In this document: positions 55,546-64,000 of the stretch, piece by piece
How positions within the stretch are numbered: the stretch's first letter is position 1
How the letters are laid out: each line of letters starts with the position of its first letter
NCBI GenBank assembly: GCA_036426205.1
Contig: CM071567.1
Span: forward strand, 291,215,141-291,279,140
Origin: Ascaphus truei
Taxonomy: Eukaryota > Chordata > Amphibia > Anura > Ascaphidae
Direction of reading: 5' to 3'
DNA: 64,000 nt
The notes under the pieces: model-generated
What the model was told of the DNA's origin: nothing
Database searches by the model: none
What the model saw: only the letters and a program-made list of their open reading frames with translations
Translations under genes and position numbers: made by a program

Positions 55546-55990
55546 TGCCTGTATGCCTGCAGACCTAGCCAGTCCCCAGTACTGAGGTGGGTAAGGGTAT
55601 AACACGCACCCACAGCAGTGAGGGCGTGCCCGGAGTGTGGTAAGATGCGTTGCCAGGCCTGGTGTGAAAGGGTTAACGATATACTTGCTGAGTCCGGGGT
55701 GCCAGAAGTCGGAGGGTAATTGTCCAAGAGCCATGGGTCAGGGGCTGGAGAAAGCAGCGTAGTGAGGTCCAAAGCAGAGTCCAGGGGTAGCGAGGTACAC
55801 GTAGTCAAACAGAGCCGAGATCAATCCAAAGGTATCCAAACAGGGGCAGGGACAGGAACAAGAGCTGTAACAGAGAACAGAGCTTGGCATAAACACTGCA
55901 CACTGGAGTCACAGAGAAGCTATGCAGAGCGAGGAAGGAGAGGGCAGACTGGGGTTATAAAGGAAGGAGGGCCAATGATAGGAAGGGTGG
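55546..55990 (-). repeat. 5' LTR of gypsy copy B, truncated
   Basis: Matches 50523-50957 closely up to ggccaatgataggaagg, then stops. The remaining 340 bp of the LTR (U3 on the - strand, which would hold the promoter) are missing and L1-like sequence follows. The element therefore cannot drive its own transcript from this copy. Confidence 0.87.
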
Positions 55991-56400
55991 AGAATGTTGT
56001 AATTTTATTATCCCTGGATATTTTATCCCAAGCTTTGAGCACCGCTCTAACAGTAGGGTGCTCATATAGATATTTTGGGTGGTCTGTTATATTTAGCCAC
56101 GAGTTAACCTCTTTTCTATCTCCCTGAAGAACATGTTTTTTGATCTCTACCCAGAGCTTATTCTTGGAGCAGTGCTAGTATTCGAAAAATGTGCTAACTT
56201 GTGTGGCCAGGTAATATTTTGCAGACCTAGACCTTCTTGTAGTTAATGCCTGTGTAGTGTCTCAATGTTTGTCCTCTCAGTTTCTTGTGTTCCCATACGC
56301 ACTTACCAATTTTGCTTTGGAGGGCTGTAATATAATGCTTGGGGATTTTTAATGGTATCATTTGAAATATGTAAATCAGTCTTGTACATTGATTTTAATG
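55991..56400 (-). pseudogene. L1-like ORF2 C-terminal fragment
   Basis: On the - strand: IPKHYITALQSKIGKCVWEH, EGLGLQNITWPHKLAHF after a frame change, then EIKKHVLQGDRKEVNSWLNI and HPKYLYEHPTVRAVLKAWDK. This order (short W..K block, GGLGLPN-like block, HP.v...L..W block) is typical of the region after the reverse transcriptase in L1/Tx1 LINEs. The fragment abuts the truncated gypsy LTR. Confidence 0.65.
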
Positions 56401-57160
56401 CAGTTAATTCTGCTACTCAAGATATGATACACCTATTCCATATCTTATGGTGGTTGTCCCGTGGATCGAATTTTGATTAAAAAAAATCTGCCCATATCTA
56501 CACAGAAGTTACTAAAACTGCTTCAATGTGGCTTTTTTAAGGCCTACAAATGACCTTACCAGGCCCATAAGCTCTTTAAGCTCTATGGGAGGATGGTAAA
56601 ATATATTTTCCCTATCAATTTAATACCCAGAAAATTGAGAAAGATCGTGGAACCTTTCATTTTGTTCTTTGCAACGGGCATCAAAATATTTCATCAACCT
56701 CTAAAATTCCCATAAAAGCTTCATATTATTGTCAGAACCAGCCCTTCCTACAAACAAGAAGTTCTAGACTTTGCTTCATCCCAAACTGCCCATTTTTAAA
56801 ATGAGCTGAATGTCTCAAAGTAAAAACAATAGATCGCACAACCTTTTGGGAGAAGAGATCCACTTATAAAGACCTTCCCCCCATCAAACATACAGCCAAG
56901 CAGATGAAAGCATGCCGGTATAATAGGAAGCAACCGAAATTCTGATTCAATATCAGCCTTCGATAGCAGAGATCCTTGCCACTCATTCACCAGATTCCTG
57001 GCCCTGTCAAATGAGGTACAGTATAATGAACCTTACACAAGTTCCTATCTATTCCATAATTCACTGAAAGGCCCTGTGGTTATGACTAGAACCACAATAT
57101 CACTTACTCCTTTTTGAGCACCATCCCAAGTTGCAACACCCTCAACATTGGAAGCAGAGC
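56401..57160 (-). pseudogene. DIRS-like reverse transcriptase and RNase H remnant
   Basis: On the - strand: LGMVLKKE and GLSVNYGIDRNLCKVHYT (about 57130-57010), then LLSKADIESEFRLLPIIPACFHLLGC, LLPKGCAIYCFYFETFSSF (56990-56800), the FVGRAGSDNN word and IELKELMGLVRSFVGLKKAT. These match the DIRS pattern KxDI.SAFRLLPVHPDDF..LG, LPMGCSISC..FE.FS and the kktLREfqSL-like RNase H start. The expected catalytic YLDDF region near 56770 is eroded. The tyrosine recombinase is not present. Confidence 0.75.
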
Positions 57161-58097
57161 ATGTTTAATGGGACACACCTTCCCGCCCCCACCTCCTTGA
57201 AAAACTTTACACCTACATTCCTCTTGTGTTCCCCCACTAACTTGTGGTTCCTCCTGTATTTGGTCAACTCAATCTCCTAAAAAGGAATCCAAAAGCCATT
57301 CAAATACTCCCTAGCAGCATGCCTTTAGCTACTCTATTGGGATAACAGTTGAGGCACAGTGCCATCTCAGCTCACCGGAGCCCTCGCCCCCTTTCCCACA
57401 GCCTCACTGACCCTTTCTGCACCCTACTTTCCCTCTCTCAAAACATTTTGAGGCATGGTTAATCATTGTATTCATACTTGAAGCAGCAAACAAAGCCTCA
57501 CTTGCACTGGCTGTCATTGAATTGCAAGTAAATAACCTTCCTAGCCTTTACCGACTGCCCTGGGTATTGTGAAGGGGAGGCCCCTTACTGAAAGGGAGAC
57601 GGTTTCTTTGGTATCAATAGTGACATCCACAGATCCATGTCCTTCACATCCAACCTCAACTGCTTATGGATAACGTAAAACTAGCAGCGCTATACAAGAA
57701 CATGCTATTATTATTATTATTATTATTATAATTATTATTATAGCCACATTCTGGTGGAAATTACAATCATATTTCCAGCACGCCGAACTGTCATACAGCT
57801 TTCATCAACCCCCTATAGTATCCACATTTTTAAAGAGAGCCTAACAATTATCTGGCTTCTTTTTCCGAATGATACTGGCCATGACGATAAAGGCATGCAG
57901 CCAATCACCAAAATAATTTGGTGTCTGCTTTCTTTTCATTTAGTCTTCCTCCAGCTTAGCATTTTTTTCTCTAACCTCTCAGACTCTTTATAGCCAAGCA
58001 ACAAGGTCAATATATGTACATATTTTCGACCCCATACACGGCCCTTCACCACCAGAGACAGCAGAACACCTAATGGGCTAGTATCACAAAGATATCC
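57161..58097. other. Decayed DIRS-like interior with a SINE-like tail
   Basis: Probably the region between gag and reverse transcriptase of the same element, with no clear frame. gtaaaactagcagcgctatacaagaacatgc followed by (TTA)n at 57707-57741 looks like the 3' tail of a SINE or LINE inserted on the + strand. Confidence 0.4.
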
Positions 58098-58500
58098 ATC
58101 GCTAAGACTGACATCCGTTGCCCTCGACTCCCATCCTTCCCCTTAACCTCCGGCAATGCGGTGGCTGTAATACTGCTGCCTTCCTCTTCCTATGTAGACC
58201 CTGCCCTGGCTGCACGTTCCACCACCCACCCAGCAGCACTTCTGATGTTTCTTCCCTAAAAATCCCTCCCACCATCAACAACACCCCCTGCCCCTTTTGA
58301 CCACTGCTTACCTCCTCTTCCCTGCTCCACCAGACGACCTCCTCAAGTAATTCCACATCTTCAGGAGCCTCAGCACCCATCACCAGCAGTATCAGAGACT
58401 CCAGTCCTCTGCGGCTGTTTCTTCCCGAAGCTCCGCAAGCCAGGCCAATCCATTCGCTCTTCCATCCCACATTGCTCCGTCACCTCCTGAGGCCGACATG
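58098..58500 (-). pseudogene. Possible DIRS-like gag N-terminus
   Basis: An ATG on the - strand at 58498-58500 begins MSASGGDGAMWDGRANGLAW and the frame is soon closed by stops. An overlapping frame stays open for 122 codons (58470-58102). Position upstream of the DIRS-like reverse transcriptase suggests gag, but I see no conserved motif. Confidence 0.35.
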
Positions 58501-60354
58501 CTCACCTGCTGCTGTGAACGGACACAACTTATTTCTGATTGCACAATGAAGATGAAGAGCTACTTAACCACCCACCCTTCATGACACCCCACACATCAGC
58601 ATGGGCAGGGGCCCACCTGTCCCTTAGGACTCCTAGGCTCTCTTTACACAATTTCATAATAGACCCCAATTCTTTAAGTGTGCAGACATCAATGGGAGAA
58701 ATAGTGTACATTGCAGCAATGGTAAGTTGTACTGTAAGCATATGCAGTCCAAAGCCAATAACGCAATATGCACATGATGTAAAATCTACATTGTAGTCGA
58801 AAAAGTTATGAAATGGCTCTGTTCAACTAAAAATATTACTAATATAGTAAATCACACTGTCTATCCTAGTTGCATTTTGCAATGTGTAAGTTTCTAAGAG
58901 AGTTATAACATTTATATAAACAATGAAAGCACATAAAATTAAATAATGTGACTTATCTTTACAAAATGTAAATTATTATAAAATATTATACACCACCAAA
59001 TGTAAAACTAAAATAATTAATTGCAAGAATAAATCCTTTAGTACTGAAGTTCTCTGACTGTAGTCTATACAGAAAAATATTCACATATGATAGATCAATT
59101 CTAGTTTATATTCTGCCCACATATAGGGTTTAATACATTTGACTAAACCATGTAAATATGTATTTATTATCATTGCACCACTTGGTAATGTAAGTAGACT
59201 TCTATGCTGCTAATTTTGATTATCTATTTAATAAAGAAATGTCTCTCTGTGCTGAAAAATTGACTACTTTATTAAATGTACCATAAAAAATCAGTATCAT
59301 TCATAAATTACATCATGCTGTCAAAAAACAGTGACTTTAGCTTTAGTAAATTCTTTCATGCTGTGAGATATATGGCATTCCTTAGACAGCTCTATTGTCT
59401 CTTGATTCTCCATTATATCAACTAATTTAAATTGCAATTGTTTTTTTAAATATTTAATGTCGGGTGAATTTTTATATTTGTTTAACATTAGACTGAGCTT
59501 AGCTATATGTAATTGAATAATTAATATACATTCTGGCTGTCAATTACACATTTGAAGTCCAAAATCTTCTTCCAGTAGAGGGGAGTGCAGTCACAGTTCA
59601 GAGCATAAAAGGGAGAAATTCACAAATACAGAGTGCAATATTTTTTTAATTATTTGATAAAGAAGTACATCCAAGTGTTTGCACTCACTGATTTTAAGTG
59701 AATAAAAAGCACTTCAAACTTATAGAATGTAGTTGTTCTTCAATAGCAGTTGATTTCTTCCGGTATATGGAATCTTAAGGTGATCCAAGATTTAAAACGA
59801 ATATGGTGTAGTATGCGAAAACCTTCTCGAAGCATGAAAGCACTTTTCCACTCACATCAAAAACAAGCAGATATACAAGAGGAGTGACATTTGTTTAGTG
59901 TTATGTTTTTTAGTTGTTCACACATGTCTATTGACACCCAAAGTGACATTAATGTAGCCTGCTTGCATAGATTATTTCTAGGTTTCTTTATATTGCGGTA
60001 GCTGTTAGAAAGTTATCCTTTAATATTGAAGTTCTTCCCAATTTCAGCACAATTATAACTAGACTACAGTATGTGGAATATATATCTCCAGACAAGCTTT
60101 GCAGAGCTATGCTCTCTTACTTAGATTAAGCATTTTGTACACAAATCTATCCTCAAAAGGCTGCTCTAATTTATTTTCATCATCATATTTCTTGCCTGGT
60201 ATGATTAATACAAACATGTGTCTGATTAATATTCTAAACAGGAATATACTTAAGGTATATTTCTAATGCACCATTCAGTTATTTGAGCAACTCAGCATCT
60301 TGTTTTTCTTCATTGTCATACTGTAGCAAGTAAATACGGGTAAACAAGTTATCC
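58501..60354. other. AT-rich non-coding stretch
   Basis: No gene or defined repeat seen. Confidence 0.5.
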
Positions 60355-61190
60355 CATCAGGTGCATCAGAAATAGCACAGTAGCTGCTTCATATATCAAC
60401 TCAATTTATCAGGGTATGTGATGGTTAGAAATGTCATATGTGCATATATAAGGTCAATCAGCAACTGGCCCAGCTCTGGGCACCAAATTGTTGCAAGCAC
60501 TCACGATTCAGAAGGTAAAAACACCGTGACTCGATCCTCCAGAACTTCAATGTTGCACCGCCAACTCTCCCGCGACTGCAGCATCGCGTAGGGCGGTCAC
60601 GTGACCGGCGGTGATCTCATCCAGAAGCAGCAGCTACCCGGCGTGCAGTCCAGCAGGGAAATGCAGGGAACTCCTCCAGCAGCAGGAAGCAGAGCGGAGC
60701 ACAGCCATGAAGTAAACAAGGGTGAACAAGGATGGTGACTAAAAAAGTTTATTGAACAGACATGTGCAGCTGATGGATCCATCAGCTGCACATGTCTAGT
60801 TCAATAAACTTTTTTAGTCACCATCCTTGTTCGGTGCATCAGAAATAGCACAGTAGCTGCTTCATATATCAACTCAATTTATCAGGGTATGTGATGGTTA
60901 GAATGTCATATGTGCATATATAAGGTCAATCAGCAAGGCCCAGCTCTGGGCACCAAATTGTTGCAAGCACTCACGATTCAGAAGGTAAAAACACCGTGAC
61001 TCGATCCTCCAGAACTTCAATGTTGCACCGCCAACCCTCCCGCGACTGCAGCATCGCGTAGGGCGGTCACGTGACCGGCGTGATCTCATCCAGAAGCGAG
61101 CAGCTACCCGGCGTGCAGTCCAGCAGGGAAATGCAGGGAACTCTCCAGCAGCAGGAAGCAGAGCGGAGCACACCATGAAGAAACAAGGGT
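60355..61190. repeat. Direct duplication of about 360 bp
   Basis: 60358-60722 (ggtgcatcagaaatagcacag to tgaacaagg) is repeated at 60835-61190 with only small indels. The second copy ends at an assembly gap. The segment may be LTR-derived, but no terminal motif proves it. Confidence 0.75.
60722..60832. repeat. Near-perfect palindrome of about 110 bp centred on ggatcc
   Basis: gaacaaggatggtgactaaa at the left returns as tttagtcaccatccttgttc at the right. The centre is gatggatccatc at 60773-60784. It lies exactly between the two direct copies. Confidence 0.8.
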
Positions 61191-61257
61191 NNNNNNNNNN
61201 NNNNNNNNNNNNNNNNNNNNNNNNNNNNNNNNNNNNNNNNNNNNNNNNNNNNNNNNN
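61191..61257. other. Assembly gap (67 N)
   Basis: Left edge aaacaagggt and right edge acccttgttt are reverse complements, so the gap probably sits in the loop of another inverted repeat. Confidence 0.95.
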
Positions 61258-62404
61258 ACCCTTGTTTATTCATACTGTAGCAACACAAAGCATGCAGAGG
61301 GAGCTTTATACAATTGTAGCCGGGCTCCCTACACCAAATGTATAGTTGTCGGGTGGGAGGGTTGCGGCAGGGCAGGGAACACTCCGGTATATCGGAGGTT
61401 CCGCGTATTAGGGCGGCCGCCATGTTGGGAGTTGGCGCAGGCACAAGAAGGTGTGGAGCAGGTGGTTGCGCATGCGCAGACATAGCAGTCAAAGCCCGCA
61501 AAGGATTAGTAGCTCCCATAGGGTGGAGCTTAGGGAACTATGAGTCCAGCAGCCCGTGACGCACGGGGACCAATCGGGTGGTAGGAATGTAGGAAGGAAG
61601 GGGGATATAGGGGTCATAGGGCGCGCACGTTGCTCAGAGCTAGCGGGAGAGAAAGGAGGGGAGCTCCGGTGTAGGGAGGCATTCAGCCCCTACCTAGGCC
61701 TTATACCCCAGGCCCAGTTAGGCCCTGAGTCCCCGTAGTGTGAGCAGAGATGGGACTGGCCCTAGACAGGTTCCGGTTCCCTTACTGTGCCGTTCAGTGA
61801 TCGCTTAAAGAGACAGTGTGATCTAGCAGGAGGTTCTGGGCTCAGACCCTGCTACTGTTGTGCTCAGTTCATATGGGTGGGATCGCCCCGTTCGCCTATT
61901 GCTGGAGCCACACCTCGCATCTGAGCCTTTGTGAAGATCCTTGGCAGGCCCGGGTATGGGTGCCCGGCAGGTAACCCACAAGTGCACCAACTAAACCATT
62001 TATACAGGACACAGTGGCTGCGCAGTCACCATACATATTCGTTATCTCACTTGAAGGTGGGGGACATATTGTGTAGGGGTATTGGACACGGGGTGGGATC
62101 ACCCGTGAGGAGGGGAATCAGCGTCCTGCGAGACGCATTAGATAGTGTCTCTCTCTAGGGAGGGACACCTGTTGATATATATATATACATAAGCCTTTGC
62201 AGACAAGTAAAGTCATTCGGTTGTTTATATTGCTGTGTGGATGTGTATTGATATATAATTGTCCTGCGAGGAACCACTCCCCTCTTGGTGGGAGCCATCG
62301 CAGGTGGAGGGTGCTGCACCAAGTATAAGGTATTATCTATTATACGGGTGCCCAGGCTCTCCGTGGCGGAGGCTTAGGCCCGTGAGCCTACAGGTTATAC
62401 AGCA
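61258..62404 (+). repeat. LTR-like sequence
   Basis: GC-rich, with a polyadenylation-like word caagtaaagtcattcgg near 62205 and an end ttatacagca followed by a primer-site-like sequence. No matching second LTR is in the window and no coding region follows, so it may be a solo LTR with a short leader remnant. Confidence 0.45.
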
Positions 62405-62406
62405 TA

Positions 62407-62415
62407 TGGTAGCAG
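62407..62415 (+). promoter_or_regulatory. Initiator-Met-type primer-site candidate
   Basis: tggtagcag equals the first nine bases of a primer site for vertebrate initiator tRNA-Met (3' end CTGCTACCA). Matching stops after nine bases. Confidence 0.35.
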
Positions 62416-63269
62416 TCTGTGTTCACTAGGAAACAGGGCTACACAATATCTTTAAAACAAGCCTAATTTTTTCGCTTGGCACTATGGGAAATGTTGTTTA
62501 AAAAACAGGAATATTTACCTATTATGAGTCAGTGATTATTATTACTGTGCTTGTTCCCACTGATCTGTGCGAGCAATTTATAGTAAAGTTGTATGATAAG
62601 AATTTAATTTTTTTTCCTTATTCTCCTCTTAAATTCATTTATAGTACAGCATTTTCAAGGGTAACAGAAGGCTCAATATGCTACAGAACATATTTTTATT
62701 AGCATATTTTTAAATTTTATTATGATGTAAAGTAAATGTATACTATGACCTGCAGTTAAAGAAACATGTAAATGTGCACATAACTATCATAAATATTTCT
62801 TAGAATAGATTATGCACATTGTTAAATATTATCCACACGGAAAAATAGGGAAATAAATATTATATGTCCATTTGTTATATGTATATTGTTAATTGTATTA
62901 AAACTTGGCACAGGGATCTCAGTTGCAGGATTGATGTTATATAGCTAGGCTAATAAAAAACAATGTGAACGATGTATAAACATAAGAAAGTGGCAACAGT
63001 ACAGTAGACGTTTGTTTTGACATATTGCCGTATTTTCTGTTTCCATTACCATTACAACTGCTAGATATTCAAATTAAAACATTTTCTTAAAGTGTAGTTA
63101 AGGTTTGTTTGCAAACCATTCAAAAGTCTTCAAATTTTGAAGTGAAACTGACAAGCAACCTTAATGACCCCCCATGCTTTACTGATGTCATCAAACATTA
63201 CATCACATATGACATGATTCCATCACATCAGAGAATGTGGAATGCAGCCCCAAGAACTAAGCTTCTCCG
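62416..63269. other. AT-rich non-coding stretch
   Basis: No gene or repeat recognised. Confidence 0.5.
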
Positions 63270-64000
63270 TGTAACGCTTGCGCGAGCCCACAAACAACCC
63301 CTGACCCGGCAATGAGGTGGGAAGGATTTTGCCACACACCCACAGTAGCGGGGGCGAGCCAGAAGGTGGTTTGTTGCGTTGCTGGGTCTGGGTATGTTGA
63401 AAGGGTTAATCCAATACTTGCCAGGGTTCGTGGGTTGGAGTCCGTAAGCCTGTGGTCTGGGGTTGGAGAGGTACTCGTAGTCGTTATCCGTATGCCAGGG
63501 GTCAAGAGCCAGAGAGAATCCAAATGAAAAGCCAGGTCGGTACACGAGAGGTTAACTGCAGAGAACAAGACAAGACTGGGGGACAGGACAGGCACAGCAA
63601 AGGCTACACAAGTTATGTCCAGCAAGGTATGACAGGAAGAGGAAGTTTCTTATAGGATACAGGAACCAGTAGGAGAGGGGCGGAGTGGAGGCAGAGCCTC
63701 TGCAGATGCAAAGGATAGGCTGCAGGAGACAAGGGCTCACAGCAATCTTGACTCGAGCTGGGGCTCGTTGCAACGACGTCACCGTGCACGCCGCGCGCGC
63801 GGAGGCGCGGCGCGGACGAGCTGAGCGAGGGGGGAGCTAAGGTCTGTGACCGGTAGAAGAGGAGCGGGTGTGCACGCACTCTGAAACAGAGCGGGGATGC
63901 GCGCACACAGGGGGGCAGATCGATCATGGCAGCAGACGCTGCAGTACTGTTATGTAGAGAGGCGGAAAACGTGCTGCAAGGTGACAATCCCCGATCCTCA
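63270..64000 (-). repeat. Third gypsy-type LTR, cut by the window end
   Basis: Starts tgtaacgcttgcgcgagccc like the copy B LTR (tgtaacgcctg). It shares gaggtgggaagg, cacacccacagtagcggggg and gttgcgttgctgggtctgg with the other two LTRs. The outer part is CpG-rich (cgccgcgcgcgcggaggcgcgg). It is a distinct subfamily. Whether it is solo or part of a full element cannot be seen. Confidence 0.75.

Larger units (their letters stand above)
50515..55990 (-). mobile_element. Ty3/gypsy chromovirus-like element, copy B
   Basis: Minus-strand element with complete domain order: 5' LTR (truncated, right), gag, protease, reverse transcriptase, RNase H, integrase, chromodomain, 3' LTR (left). The order RT-RH-IN and the chromodomain place it with vertebrate chromoviruses of the sushi/hsr1 type. 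The 3' LTR is 784 bp with TGTAACG/CGTTACA ends and a polypurine tract beside it. The coding region has several frameshifts, so it is not functional as read. Confidence 0.9.

Noticed and set aside
1..64000. CRISPR arrays, bacterial operons, tRNA or rRNA genes
   Set aside because: Repeats are of transposon or satellite type, introns and microsatellites indicate a eukaryotic nuclear genome, and I saw no cloverleaf or rRNA sequence.

Overview
This window looks like vertebrate intergenic DNA, plausibly from an amphibian. That is an inference from the mix of repeat families: Ty3/gypsy chromovirus-type elements, Penelope-like elements (PLEs) with GIY-YIG endonucleases, an intron-containing Harbinger transposase, DIRS-like, L1/Tx1-like and RTE-like retroelements, long CA/TG microsatellites and many fold-back elements. 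I found no intact host gene. Almost every recognisable coding stretch belongs to a decayed mobile element, and there are two assembly gaps (34496-34585 and 61191-61257).

Layout. 1-4040: a rearranged Ty3/gypsy element (copy A), with pol on the + strand and protease, gag and LTR on the - strand, joined tail to tail. 4290-9700: unique AT-rich DNA, then a GC-rich element with G/C-run termini and a minisatellite (6033-8003), a 270 bp palindrome (8531-8800) and a G-rich minisatellite. 9700-20800: nested repeats. The most interesting item is 11895-16337: two ~790 bp direct LTRs, a polypurine tract and a tRNA-type primer site bracket a gene for zinc knuckles, a long coiled coil and IQ motifs. No reverse transcriptase is visible, so this appears to be a non-autonomous LTR retroelement that carries a gene. 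It interrupts an older tandem repeat that can be followed across the insertion.

20880-24800: a decayed minus-strand Penelope-like element bounded by two hammerhead-ribozyme-like motifs. It contains or adjoins a 331 bp palindrome with TA at both ends. 26712-27899: a two-exon Harbinger transposase on the - strand. 29150-29745: an L1-like ORF1 fragment. 31012-39264: a second Penelope-like element as a 2.4 kb inverted pair (reverse transcriptase, GIY-YIG and a hammerhead-like motif in each 3' region). Its + strand half was split by a 2.6 kb nested insertion that left an exact 15 bp duplication. 40190-40880: a third Penelope-like fragment. 45620-46615: an RTE-like LINE 3' end. 46980-48900: arrays of a fold-back repeat with TG/CA microsatellites.

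50515-55990: the best preserved Ty3/gypsy element (copy B, - strand), from gag to an integrase with a C-terminal chromodomain. 55991-58500: L1-like and DIRS-like fragments. 60355-61257: a duplicated segment with a perfect palindrome beside an assembly gap. 61258-62404: an LTR-like sequence followed by an initiator-Met-type primer site. 63270-end: a third gypsy LTR that runs off the window.

The sequences do not form a pathway. They form a stratified record of insertions: the Penelope-like element sits in an older repeat, a composite insertion sits in the Penelope-like element, and the IQ-gene retroelement sits in a tandem repeat. Frequent frameshifts in otherwise recognisable reading frames could reflect decay, long-read assembly errors, or both.
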